From assembly GCA_040394475.1 (NCBI GenBank), contig JBEBSD010000113.1, positions 1-15,365 on the forward strand: DNA of 15,365 nucleotides, read 5' to 3'. Under the pieces are notes generated by a model. That model was not told the DNA's origin and ran no database searches. It saw nothing but the letters and a program-made list of their open reading frames with translations. The position numbers were made by a program, and so were the translations under genes. This DNA comes from JBEBSD01 sp040394475. GTDB taxonomy: Bacteria > Bacteroidota > Bacteroidia > Cytophagales > Spirosomataceae. This document shows positions 7,244 through 14,856 of this stretch, one piece after another (within the stretch, counting starts at the first letter, position 1; every line of letters begins with the position of its first letter).

Positions 7244-8174
7244 GTTTGAGGGGAGGTAAGGATTTGAACGCGGAAAAGCCAATGGCGTCAACCTCCTGCT
7301 GAAATTGCAGGAATTGCTCCTCCGACATATTGCTTACCGGTAACCGGAAGCCTCCGCAGTCCAGGCCAATCAGTTTCATAAATGCTTTTCCGGTGGCAAT
7401 ACCGCCGTATTTCCCCAATAGCCGGATCATATCAATCGCTTGCTGCTGGAGCTCGCGCGCCAGCTCCAGGTTGCCCTGGCCGAAGGCTTCAATAAGACGG
7501 CTGTACAGGGGCGCTGCATAGTTGTAAGTGCTCCCGACGGCCCCTTTGCTTCCCAGTACCAGGGCTGAAAGCATATTTTCGTCACGTCCCCAGAGCAGGT
7601 CGTATTGGCCGTCCTGGTAACGCAGGCAGGAAAGAAAGTCCATGAAGTCTTCATGGGTGTACTTAATTCCTGCAAAATTGGGGATTTGTCCGTGAACCGC
7701 CTGGAGCAGGTCGATCATGGCAAAGCCAACGCCTGTGAGAACCGGGATATGGTAATAATAAAAGGGCAGGTCGGGGACCACGGCCGCTACTTCGGCACAG
7801 GCGGCGGCCAGAACTCCGGGATTGGCCGGTTTGAAATAAAAGGGCGCCGTAAACGACACGGCACTTATTCCGACCGCCTGTGCGTGGAGTGCGAGTTCCT
7901 TGCAGTCTGCCAGGCTGGTCCCTCCCAGGAACATAATGGTATGAAATGCAGGATCATCTGCAGTCGCCGCCGCCCAGGCCTGCGCAACGGCTTTTTTCTC
8001 ATCAACGGTAAGCGATACGCCTTCTCCTGTAGAGCCGCAGATAAAGGCACCGGTAACCTGGTTTGCTTTCAACGACTGGTAATAAGCAGGAATAACTGAC
8101 ACGTTCAGATTCCCATGGCTGTCCATAGGAGTGAAAGGTGCTGCAATAAGCCCTTCCAAATGCGGAAAATTCAT
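7227..8174 (-). CDS. nanA: N-acetylneuraminate lyase
   Basis: Cleaves Neu5Ac to N-acetylmannosamine and pyruvate (EC 4.1.3.3), first cytoplasmic step of sialic acid breakdown. The 315 residues form a DapA/NanA-family TIM barrel: GSTGEG at 47-52 binds the pyruvate carboxylate, Y141 in YYYHIPVLTGV is the catalytic tyrosine, and K171 in GIKYTHEDF is the Schiff-base lysine. The sequence after the lysine and the YHIP form suggest the branch close to eukaryotic lyases. I chose the ATG at 8174 because the protein then begins with the family-typical hxGLIAAPFTPM. The frame stays open upstream to a GTG at 8357, but that stretch runs through palindromic repeats and reads as low complexity. The 3' end overlaps nanM by 17 bases. 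It follows susD after a 179-base gap. Confidence 0.94.
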   Translation of the reverse strand: MNFPHLEGLIAAPFTPMDSHGNLNVSVIPAYYQSLKANQVTGAFICGSTGEGVSLTVDEKKAVAQAWAAATADDPAFHTIMFLGGTSLADCKELALHAQAVGISAVSFTAPFYFKPANPGVLAAACAEVAAVVPDLPFYYYHIPVLTGVGFAMIDLLQAVHGQIPNFAGIKYTHEDFMDFLSCLRYQDGQYDLLWGRDENMLSALVLGSKGAVGSTYNYAAPLYSRLIEAFGQGNLELARELQQQAIDMIRLLGKYGGIATGKAFMKLIGLDCGGFRLPVSNMSEEQFLQFQQEVDAIGFSAFKSLPPLKHAALG

Positions 8175-8208
8175 AGGTTTTTTTAGTTTAATAAATGTTT
8201 TTTTACCC

Positions 8209-8307
8209 ATGGTCTGTGTCCCACAGACCATTTTGGATACCAGCCAGGAACGGAGTGGTCTGTGAAGACACAGACCACGGTTACTGTGGGGACACAGACC
8301 ACGGTTA
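8209..8307. repeat. Cluster of REP-like hairpins in the susD-nanA gap
   Basis: Hairpin 1 (8209-8231) is ATGGTCTGTG, loop TCC, CACAGACCAT, a perfect 10-bp stem. Hairpin 2 (8256-8277) is TGGTCTGTG, loop AAGA, CACAGACCA, a perfect 9-bp stem. Hairpin 3 (8284-8297) is CTGTG, loop GGGA, CACAG. A 17-base direct repeat ending in ACGGTTA occurs at 8267-8283 and 8291-8307, a 24-base period, and a decayed further copy (GAAGACACCG) starts at 8312. These lie between the stop of susD and the start of nanA, so they would be transcribed. They may stabilise the susCD part of the message or limit read-through. A related copy lies at 14364. Confidence 0.85.
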
Positions 8308-8353
8308 GGGCGAAGACACCGTCCCCGGCAAACTTCCGGGCTTCCCCCCGTAA

Positions 8354-9919
8354 TCACGTGCCTTCGTAACCCGGATTCTGGTCGTCCTTCAGCGTTTCGT
8401 CATTCACCAGTGTGGTCCGGTCGATCGGGAGCACCAGCTTGTGTGCCTCTGTAGCCTTGTCGAGCACGCCGACCAGGGGCAGATCGGTGCGGAACACCAG
8501 CGGGCTTCCGGAAGCGTCCTGCATACGGCGCAAGTCGTACCAGCGTTTGCCTTCAAACACGAATTCTTTCGTACGTTCTTCCAGGATGGCCAGCTCATTT
8601 TCTTCAAAAGTACTGTTGGTATAGACCGGGTGAGGGTGTACACCGTAAGCCCGTGCCCGGATCGCATTGATTTCAGCTGACGGATCTTCCCCCTGCTTGT
8701 TTTTAATCTCGGCCAGCAGCAAAAGCGCGTCTGCCTGCCGGTAGAGTGGAATATCGTCGATAAACCGTCGTATCCCTTCGATTAAGGTTCCGGGAAACTT
8801 GTTCATCATTACAAACCGGTTGCCGGCCATCGGAATACGGTAATAATCCAGGAAAGTAGCGGCGCGGCGGGAATCATTGGCATCGTAGCGTTCGAACAAT
8901 TCGTATTTGTACTCGTAACGGATAATGGAGCCGCTGCCCGTTACCTGTAAGGGATCGTTGCTGAAAGCTACTCCGTCTGCATTGACAAAGTTCGACATCG
9001 CATCTGCCTGCTGGTAAATAAACTGGCTGACATTGCTGGACGCTTCCCCGAAAACGTAGCGCAGTGCCATAACGATTTCCGCGTTTCCCTTGTTGGCAGG
9101 TACGGCTGCCGTGTGGAACACATTGGCAAAATTGCTCTGCAAGGCAAAATTCGGAATCACTTTTTCCACTGCTGTCCGGGCGGTCTGGAGATCTGCCGAT
9201 ACCGGCGGCTGTCCGTCGAGGCCAACCTTTGCCGACCACAGGTAGACTTCCGTTTTCAGCAGGAGTGTGGCGCCCAGCGACCATTGTGCCTTTTGATTTT
9301 TGGCGGTGAAATCATTATTGAAATAGCTTTCAGACTGATTAACGTCGCTTTTAATAAAGTCCAGTGTTTCTTTCTCCGTGGCAGTCCGCGGCAGGTAGGC
9401 CTGTTCGGAACTGGAAGGAGTGTCGGTGAGGACCTTCGGGGTGGTGGCCAGCGGCAGCCGGCCGTAGGTGCGGAACAAATGAAAATAGTAATAGGCCCGC
9501 AGTCCATAGGCTTGTCCGAGGTAGTAACCTTTACTGCTTTCAGAAAGGAATGTACTGTTTTCTACCTGGTAAATGAAATTGTTGATCTGGAAAATAGTGT
9601 AGTAGAATCCTGCCCAGTTACCGATACCGGGGCTCGATTCGCGGATATCCTGCCGGATATAGCTTCCTGAATTGAGCGACGAAGTACCGGTCCCGCCGGT
9701 TTGATCGTTAAAAGTACCGCCCCGCAGCTCCCCCAGGGTAAAGAAGGTGAATTGCGCTGAGCGGAGGGAGCTGTGCAGACCAAGCATAGCGCCTTCCACC
9801 TGCGATTGGTTTTTCCAGAAGTTGCCGCTTCCGAAATAGTCTTCCGGAGCCAGTTCAAGTTTGTCACAGGAGGTCAGCAAAAACAGGCAGGCGACCAGTG
9901 GAATGAATATTTTTTTCAT
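8354..9919 (-). CDS. nanU: SusD/RagB-family outer-membrane lipoprotein, sialic acid type (NanU role)
   Basis: Surface glycan-binding lipoprotein that caps the SusC-type porin and hands over substrate, here probably sialic acid or sialosides. The 521 residues match family length. The signal peptide ends L15-T-S-C18, a lipobox, followed directly by DKLELAPEDYF, the usual start of mature SusD proteins. N-terminal helical TPR-like features (YGLRAYYYFHLFRTYGRLPL) and the C-terminal signature FVFEGKRWYDLRRM are characteristic of the RagB/SusD family. It starts 11 bases after the susC stop, so the pair is co-transcribed. Ligand is inferred from the operon; the T. forsythia homologue in the same context, NanU, binds Neu5Ac. 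Ends at TGA 8354-8356. Confidence 0.92.
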   Translation of the reverse strand: MKKIFIPLVACLFLLTSCDKLELAPEDYFGSGNFWKNQSQVEGAMLGLHSSLRSAQFTFFTLGELRGGTFNDQTGGTGTSSLNSGSYIRQDIRESSPGIGNWAGFYYTIFQINNFIYQVENSTFLSESSKGYYLGQAYGLRAYYYFHLFRTYGRLPLATTPKVLTDTPSSSEQAYLPRTATEKETLDFIKSDVNQSESYFNNDFTAKNQKAQWSLGATLLLKTEVYLWSAKVGLDGQPPVSADLQTARTAVEKVIPNFALQSNFANVFHTAAVPANKGNAEIVMALRYVFGEASSNVSQFIYQQADAMSNFVNADGVAFSNDPLQVTGSGSIIRYEYKYELFERYDANDSRRAATFLDYYRIPMAGNRFVMMNKFPGTLIEGIRRFIDDIPLYRQADALLLLAEIKNKQGEDPSAEINAIRARAYGVHPHPVYTNSTFEENELAILEERTKEFVFEGKRWYDLRRMQDASGSPLVFRTDLPLVGVLDKATEAHKLVLPIDRTTLVNDETLKDDQNPGYEGT

Positions 9920-9930
9920 GTCAGTTCAGA

Positions 9931-12900
9931 TTAAAATGTAATTTGAGCACCAAATATCACCGTACGGGGAAGCGGATAACCGGTAGCCCCGCCAATAGCC
10001 TGGCCGCCGTACACTTCCGGAGAAAATAAAGTTGATTTGCTGAAATAGGTCAGGTTCTGACCGGTGATATTCAGACTGATAGCCTCACTGCCTATTTTAC
10101 CGGCGATGGCTTTCGGCAGGTTGTAACCCAGTGTTACATCCCGCAGCGCCAGGTAATCCCCTTTCCGGTAAAACATACTCGACCCACGGTTGATATTATT
10201 CTTATACAGCTGATCGGCCCAGTAATAGGCAGGGTACCGGGCATTGATGTTTTCCGGCGTGTAGGTGTCGAATACCGCTGTCGTCGTATTGAAGGTTCCC
10301 TGCATATTGCCTAAAAACCAGGAACGGGGACCGTCGAATTGCACAAAACCCAGGGCGTAATCCCAGCGGGTACTGAGGTAAAGGCCTTTGAATTTCAGAT
10401 AAGTTCCCAAACCGCCGGTCCAGCTGGGAACGGTACGGCCCATATAAGCCCGGTCGCGGTAGTCAATGATATTGTCCCCGTTCAGGTCCTTCCATTTTAC
10501 ATCGCCCAATGCAATCGGGAAATAGTTGTTTTGCTGTGCCGCGGGCAGATCGTTGAATGCAGACGGGGTCAGCAGCACCCGGTTGCCGCTCAGGTCCCGG
10601 TAATCCGTCGGAAGTGCATCCAGATCGGCTTGTGTACGGTACAAGCCGTCGGCAACGTAAGCGTAAGCGACGTTAGGATCCTGTCCTTCCTGGATACCGC
10701 CTGCAAAGATGACTTGCCCGCTGGCCGGATCATACACCTCAAATCCTCCCTGGCGGTTATTAGGCAGCCCGTTGAAAGGCAACCTGAGGACTTTGTTCCG
10801 GTTAAAGGCCGCATTGGCGCTCAGGGAAAACAGCCAGTCGCTGTTGCTGAAAATGCGGTAGTTCAGGTCTAGTTCCAGTCCCTGGTTTTGCATGCTTCCG
10901 TTATTGGTCGTCAGGCTGGTAATGCCGGAGGTAGCGGGCAGGTTAAAGGAAGAGATTTTGTCTTCGGTCACCCGTTTGTAAAAGGCGGCAGAGAGTGTTA
11001 CTTTATCCAGTATTGACGTTTCAAAGCCGAATTCTACTGTACGGGAACTTTCCCAGCGCAGGTTCGGAAACGGAAGGGAGGACAGGAGATATCCAATCTG
11101 CCCGTCATAGCGGGAGGTTCCGTAAGAGCCCTGCAGGCCGTAGGAAGAGATCCCGCTCACATTCCCGTTGGCGCCATAGCTGGCCCGTAGTTTTAAGGTA
11201 TTGAGAACGTTGTTGAAATAGGGTTTCAAAAATTCTTCGTTGTGCAGGTTCCATCCGGCAGATACCCCCGGAAAGGTTCCCCACCGGTTGTTGATCAGGG
11301 TAGAGTAGCCGTCTTTGCGGACAGTAAGCGACAAGAGGTACCGCTGGGCATAATCGTAGTTGACCCTGCCGAAGAAGGAAAGGATCCGCTGCTGGTCGTG
11401 GTAGGAGTCGATGGTGCGCCGCCCGGCCTCGTTATTGGTAAGGGCAAGGTCCATAAAATCGTCAGTAGGCGCGCCGCTGCCGCTGGCACTCAGGCCCTTG
11501 GCGTAAATGTCATAATATTCCGACCCTGCCATTACATCCAGGCTGTGGTTGCGGGCAATTGTCCGGCGGTAATTCAGAACGGCATTGTACGTCTGACTCA
11601 GCGACCGGCCAAAACTCGCGCTGCTGTTGCGGGAGACATTAATACTTCCCGGGCCGCTGATATAATCCCGGTTGAAGCTTTCGTAATGACCTTCATCATA
11701 AAAGAGGTTCCCGCTGAGATGCAGGGAAAGATCTTGTGTGAAGTCCACCTTGAATGCCTGCGAAAGCGTAAATTTGTCGGTATTGTTCCGGCGGATAAAC
11801 TGACCGTCCGTCACGGCGGGGTTCCCGTCTGCTCCGCCGCGTCCGACCAGCAGCTCCCCGTTTTCGTTAACACCTCTCAGGGTGGGCGGCGCTCCCAGCA
11901 TACGGCCCAGGTAATCGCCTTCACCTGCAGTAACGGCGTCTCTCCATTTGGCATCGGCAAAGTTGAGCGACGAGGTGGAGGTCAGCCAGGATTTGATCCG
12001 GTATTCGCCGTTGAGCAGGAAGGTCAGCCGCCTGTAATAGGTATTAATCGGCATCCCGGTTTCATTGTAGTATCCCAGTCCTGCATAGTATTTCCCGTTG
12101 GCATTTCCACCGGTCATCGAAATGTTGTAATCCTGCGTCGTACTCTGCGGACGTAATGCATGATCAGCATACCGGAAGTCGTTAAAAATAAGGTCTTTAT
12201 AGGTGCCGTTGGGGTCGTATGCACCGTTTGAGCTGGTCGGGACAGGGTCGGTCATGGTCTGCCAGCCCGCCGCCAGCTTCTCCTGATTGGTCGTGTTCAG
12301 AAACATGGTGCTCCATACCGCCGAAGCATTTTGGTTCCCGTCATAGTAATTGCCGTTGGCATCTTTATACAGGTTCCCTGTTCCGAAGGGACCAACTGAA
12401 TTGAGTTGGGAAAGCCGTCCCGGTTCGTATTGCCCGGAGGTCAGAACGGCGCGTCGCGACCAGTAAATGTAATCCTGTGCTCCCAGAAACTCAAAAGGGA
12501 GATTGAGTGTATTGACGCCTACTTTTGCATTCAGGGTAATATTGGAAGCCCCTTCTTTCCCTTTTTTAGTCGTAATCAGTATGACGCCGTTGTTGGCCCG
12601 GGCGCCATAAATGGCCGTTGCCGAAGCGTCTTTTAAGACTTCCATGGATTCGATGTCATCCTGGCTGATCTCACTGAACCCGTTCCGCAGGAGTCCGTCT
12701 ACAATCACCAGCGGGGCCCCGCCGCCGCCGTAGGTGGTGCCACCCCGTAGTACAATACTGGGGACTGCACCCGGGCGCCCCGAAGTCTGGGCAACCCGCA
12801 ACCCGGGTATGGTCCCGGCCAGGGCTGAAGCCGGGTTGGAACGGACGCCGGTTTCCAGCACCTTGTTGTCGAGTTTCGAAACAGAGCCGGTAATCTGCGA

Positions 12901-13260
12901 ACGCTTCATCGTCCCGTATCCGACGACCACGAGTTCGTCCAGCAGCTTGTCGTCTTCATCCAGCTGAATGTCCAGCTGGGTGGCATCGGTGACAAGCACT
13001 TCTTTACTTACATAACTGATGCAGCTAATCACCAGGACGTCGCCTTTTTTGGCAAGAATGGAGTAAACACCGTTTACATTGGTGGTGACCCCGGTTGTCG
13101 TACCCTTGACCACTATGGTGGCACTGGGAATTCCCTCAGCAGCTTTGTCCGTCACGCGTCCCGTGATGGATTGCGTCTGTGCAACAGCAAGAAACGCGGT
13201 TATGCTGAGCAGCACCGAAAGTAAAAGCCGGTTAGCGTAATTCTTGTAAGCTTGTTTCAT
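9931..13260 (-). CDS. nanO: SusC/RagA-family TonB-dependent outer-membrane transporter (NanO role)
   Basis: Energy-dependent outer-membrane importer forming a complex with the SusD-like protein. The 1109 residues begin with a signal peptide cleaved after A25-V-A27. A carboxypeptidase-D-regulatory-like domain follows (about 30-102), then the region LDELVVVGYGTMKRSQITGSVS (108-128) that joins it to the plug, the plug itself to about residue 235 with the family signature around ATAIYGARANNGVILITTKKG (214-234), and a 22-strand barrel ending in a terminal Phe (AQITF). No STN domain is present, so it is not an anti-sigma-coupled transducer. It is the first gene of the operon, 43-50 bases downstream of a good promoter and operator, and divergent from the GntR-type regulator. 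Sialic acid specificity is inferred from context. Confidence 0.93.
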   Translation of the reverse strand: MKQAYKNYANRLLLSVLLSITAFLAVAQTQSITGRVTDKAAEGIPSATIVVKGTTTGVTTNVNGVYSILAKKGDVLVISCISYVSKEVLVTDATQLDIQLDEDDKLLDELVVVGYGTMKRSQITGSVSKLDNKVLETGVRSNPASALAGTIPGLRVAQTSGRPGAVPSIVLRGGTTYGGGGAPLVIVDGLLRNGFSEISQDDIESMEVLKDASATAIYGARANNGVILITTKKGKEGASNITLNAKVGVNTLNLPFEFLGAQDYIYWSRRAVLTSGQYEPGRLSQLNSVGPFGTGNLYKDANGNYYDGNQNASAVWSTMFLNTTNQEKLAAGWQTMTDPVPTSSNGAYDPNGTYKDLIFNDFRYADHALRPQSTTQDYNISMTGGNANGKYYAGLGYYNETGMPINTYYRRLTFLLNGEYRIKSWLTSTSSLNFADAKWRDAVTAGEGDYLGRMLGAPPTLRGVNENGELLVGRGGADGNPAVTDGQFIRRNNTDKFTLSQAFKVDFTQDLSLHLSGNLFYDEGHYESFNRDYISGPGSINVSRNSSASFGRSLSQTYNAVLNYRRTIARNHSLDVMAGSEYYDIYAKGLSASGSGAPTDDFMDLALTNNEAGRRTIDSYHDQQRILSFFGRVNYDYAQRYLLSLTVRKDGYSTLINNRWGTFPGVSAGWNLHNEEFLKPYFNNVLNTLKLRASYGANGNVSGISSYGLQGSYGTSRYDGQIGYLLSSLPFPNLRWESSRTVEFGFETSILDKVTLSAAFYKRVTEDKISSFNLPATSGITSLTTNNGSMQNQGLELDLNYRIFSNSDWLFSLSANAAFNRNKVLRLPFNGLPNNRQGGFEVYDPASGQVIFAGGIQEGQDPNVAYAYVADGLYRTQADLDALPTDYRDLSGNRVLLTPSAFNDLPAAQQNNYFPIALGDVKWKDLNGDNIIDYRDRAYMGRTVPSWTGGLGTYLKFKGLYLSTRWDYALGFVQFDGPRSWFLGNMQGTFNTTTAVFDTYTPENINARYPAYYWADQLYKNNINRGSSMFYRKGDYLALRDVTLGYNLPKAIAGKIGSEAISLNITGQNLTYFSKSTLFSPEVYGGQAIGGATGYPLPRTVIFGAQITF

Positions 13261-13280
13261 AAATTTCGTTCGGTTTAATT

Positions 13281-13297
13281 ATTATGTATAACATAAT
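13281..13297. promoter_or_regulatory. 17-bp palindrome, probable operator for the GntR/FadR-type regulator
   Basis: ATTATGT, ATA, ACATAAT is a perfect 7-3-7 inverted repeat. Its centre, GT-N3-AC, matches the core found in many FadR-subfamily operators. It lies 21 bases upstream of the susC ATG and just downstream of the predicted transcription start, where a bound repressor would block the polymerase. It also lies upstream of the divergent regulator gene. The link to that regulator is inference. Confidence 0.6.
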
Positions 13298-13304
13298 ACT
13301 GATG

Positions 13305-13335
13305 CAAAATTTGTAGATTAAGTTTACATTTGCAA
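13305..13335 (-). promoter_or_regulatory. Probable -33/-7 promoter of the sialic acid operon
   Basis: On the minus strand, TTG (13335-13333) is followed after 20 bases by AAATTTTG (13312-13305), one mismatch from the Bacteroidota -7 consensus TAnnTTTG. Spacing fits the usual 19-21 bases. Transcription would start near 13300, about 40 bases upstream of the susC ATG and immediately before the palindrome at 13281-13297. Confidence 0.6.
13325..13332 (+). promoter_or_regulatory. -7 box candidate for the divergent regulator gene
   Basis: TACATTTG is a perfect TAnnTTTG match on the plus strand, but no TTG lies at the -33 distance. If used, the transcript would have a leader of about 185 bases before the regulator, and this promoter would overlap the -33 of the susC promoter. 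That would place both genes under mutual influence. No better candidate was seen closer to the start codon. Confidence 0.3.
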
Positions 13336-13523
13336 GAAGTTTTAGAAAAAAGTAGGAAGATTTTGTGTAATCGCGGGATTTGAGCTAAGGAATGGTGTTT
13401 TTGCGCGGGATAGCTGGAGTTTTCCGGATTTGCTTTTTTCTTTAACCTTATCTGGTCAGCAATGCTGCTTGTAAGCCGGCAGGAAGAGGAGAAGACAATC
13501 ATAATGACATAAGAACACTACAG

Positions 13524-14237
13524 ATGGAAGGAGTAATGAATACGATATACGATGAATTGAAACTGGTGGATACCAGCAGTCTGGTAGACCGGGTAGAGGA
13601 CAACCTGGTGAGCCTTTTAAAACAAAAAAAATTAAAGGTAGGGGATGTAATTCCGACTGAAATTGAACTGTCGAAGTCCCTGGGTGTCAGCCGGACGGTC
13701 GTGCGGGAGGCGCTGTTACGGCTTCGGCTGATGGGGCTGATCGAATCGCGAAAGAAGAAAGGGTCAGTGATTACGAGTCCGGATATCTTCGGGATTCTCA
13801 GCAAAAGCATGAACCCGCATATCCTGGATGAGGACACCCTGATGGATATTTTTGAGATCCGGCTGGTACTGGAGGTAGGGATGGCGGACTCGCTTTTCCG
13901 GAAGATCACGCCGGAAGACATTGCCGAACTGAAAGTGATTGTAAGCTCTGAACCGGATACACCTGACCGGTTTTTATTTAAAACGGATCATGAGATCGTC
14001 TTTCATGGAAAACTATACGAAATTACGGGCAATGAAACACTGAAGCGTTTCCAGAAAATGCTGCTGCCGGTGTTTGACTACGTGCATAAAAGCGGCCTGT
14101 TGAAGAAGCAGGAGCGCGGTACCGATTTTGTATCGCACACGGGCCTGGTAGAAATCCTCGAAAACGGCAATCCCGAAAAGTTCCGCAACGCAATGCGGGC
14201 GCACCTGGATAGTCATTTTAAACGGATGTACGAATAG
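13524..14237 (+). CDS. nanR: GntR/FadR-family transcriptional regulator (NanR-like)
   Basis: A 237-residue DNA-binding regulator. Residues 18-85 form a GntR winged helix-turn-helix with LKVGDVIPTEIELSKSLGVS and the recognition-helix stretch RTVVREALLRLRLMGLI. Residues about 100-235 are an FCD ligand-binding domain of helices, with likely metal ligands H161, H205 (SHTGL) and H227 (AHLDSHF). The usual D-x-x-F-H of this domain reads E157-I-V-F-H161. E. coli NanR, which senses Neu5Ac, is of this same subfamily. Divergence from the nan operon and the FadR-like palindrome in between support control of that operon, most likely as a repressor released by sialic acid or a breakdown product. An in-frame ATG at 13536, two bases after a GGAG, is an alternative start; residues 1-4 would be lost. 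Confidence 0.88.
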   Translation: MEGVMNTIYDELKLVDTSSLVDRVEDNLVSLLKQKKLKVGDVIPTEIELSKSLGVSRTVVREALLRLRLMGLIESRKKKGSVITSPDIFGILSKSMNPHILDEDTLMDIFEIRLVLEVGMADSLFRKITPEDIAELKVIVSSEPDTPDRFLFKTDHEIVFHGKLYEITGNETLKRFQKMLLPVFDYVHKSGLLKKQERGTDFVSHTGLVEILENGNPEKFRNAMRAHLDSHFKRMYE

Positions 14238-14363
14238 CGATCAAACCTGTTTCTGGCGGCGGATCCGGCAAGCCTGTAGCGGCCGGTGTCCGTGATTTAA
14301 TCTTCTCTGTGCCCTCCGTGTTCCTTTTACGGCTGTGCGTATTTACGCTTGAGACGGGAATGA

Positions 14364-14384
14364 GGCTGTGAAGACACAGGCCAT
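14364..14384. repeat. Diverged copy of the GGTCTGTG hairpin repeat
   Basis: GGCTGTG, AAGA, CACAGGCC followed by ATGG resembles hairpin 2 of the susD-nanA gap with the same AAGA loop and a CTGTG/CACAG stem. The outer stem is imperfect, so this looks like a decayed member of the same family, about 6 kb away. Confidence 0.6.
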
Positions 14385-14459
14385 GGTGGAAGGCGGAAAA
14401 ATACAACACACTCCACAAGTTTTGTGCTTGAGCCAGGGTGTACCCGAATTTGCTATATG

Positions 14460-14496
14460 CAAAAAGCCCCAATACGTTGCGTATCGGGGCTTTTTG
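14460..14496. terminator. Strong bidirectional intrinsic terminator
   Basis: The arms C-AAAAAGCCCC (14460-14470) and GGGGCTTTTT-G (14486-14496) pair, continued inward by ATACG/CGTAT with one A-C mismatch, around a TTG loop at 14477-14479. The A-run on one side and T-run on the other allow termination in both directions. It lies 222 bases after the regulator stop and probably ends its transcript, and insulates it from anything coming leftward. Confidence 0.9.
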
Positions 14497-14587
14497 TGAC
14501 TGATAATCAATGTTCGTGGAGTGAGAGGGATCACAGTCGAACACCTTGTCCCGTTTTTGACGTTTTTAGATACTTTTAAGTAGCTGT

Positions 14588-14616
14588 AAATCAATCATAT
14601 AATAATATGTTGATTT
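14588..14616. repeat. AT-rich palindrome of unknown role
   Basis: AAATCAA (14588-14594), a bulged T, CATAT, loop AATA, ATATG and TTGATTT (14610-14616) make a 12-bp stem with one bulge. It is followed by only TT and then AAAGGG, so it is not a good terminator. It could be a protein-binding site or a weak hairpin; no gene sits against it. Confidence 0.55.
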
Positions 14617-14806
14617 TTAAAGGGATAAATCTTCCGGGTTTGTTTTGTTGATTTGTTTAACAAAGTAATTGAGTCCGGACCGAAGGCCTCGATAAAGGGC
14701 TCCTTGAGCAGAAAAGCTTTTCAGATTGTCAAGGGAATTATATATCCTAACTACATTAATCTTCTTTTAGTGACGCGTTTGGCACGTATACGCACGTTTC
14801 GGAAAA

Positions 14807-14834
14807 CTTATTTATTAGAATAAGCTTATCTTTG
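14807..14834 (+). promoter_or_regulatory. Antitoxin promoter with overlapping palindromes
   Basis: TATCTTTG (14827-14834) is a perfect TAnnTTTG -7 box, 22 bases before the antitoxin ATG. No clear TTG lies at -33. Two palindromes overlap it: CTTATT/AATAAG (14807-14812 and 14819-14824, 6-base spacer) and the perfect 10-mer ATAAGCTTAT (14820-14829). A toxin-antitoxin complex bound here would cover the promoter, the usual autoregulation of such modules. That last step is inference. Confidence 0.55.
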
Positions 14835-14856
14835 TTGTAAACAAAAAGCGATTGCC

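Larger units (their letters stand above)
14238..14856. other. Gene-free stretch between the regulator and the toxin-antitoxin pair
   Basis: I see no credible gene in these 619 bases. Short open frames here lack family features and read across the terminator hairpin. The first 220 bases hold a stretch reading TCTCTGTGCCCTCCGTGTTC (14304-14323) that resembles the CTCTGTG/CTCCGTG-type intergenic repeats seen in many bacteria, and a decayed REP-like hairpin at 14364. Then come the terminator at 14460-14496, an AT-rich palindrome at 14588-14616, and the promoter region of the antitoxin gene. From about 14500 the sequence is visibly richer in A and T than the operon, which may mark a boundary between old and acquired DNA. 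I looked for a tRNA or integrase remnant and did not find one I could support. Confidence 0.7.

Noticed and set aside
8209..8307. Possible CRISPR array
   Set aside because: The repeats are short, self-complementary and irregularly spaced, with spacers of only a few bases and no cas genes nearby.
8175..8357. N-terminal extension of nanA to a GTG start
   Set aside because: The extra 61 codons read through the REP-like hairpins, giving repeated RGLC motifs. The family N-terminus begins at the ATG at 8174.
11242..12156. 304-codon open frame on the plus strand
   Set aside because: Antisense to the susC barrel region. Long opposite-strand frames are common in moderate-GC genes, and no recognisable domain is present.
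14400..14500. Possible tRNA or integration-site remnant before the terminator
   Set aside because: Small hairpins (CACAA/TTGTG and GGGT/ACCC) are present, but no cloverleaf or convincing T-arm could be drawn.
14343..14594. Two short minus-strand frames (about 83 and 108 codons) in the gap
   Set aside because: They read straight through the strong terminator hairpin and the repeat region, with no family features or start context.
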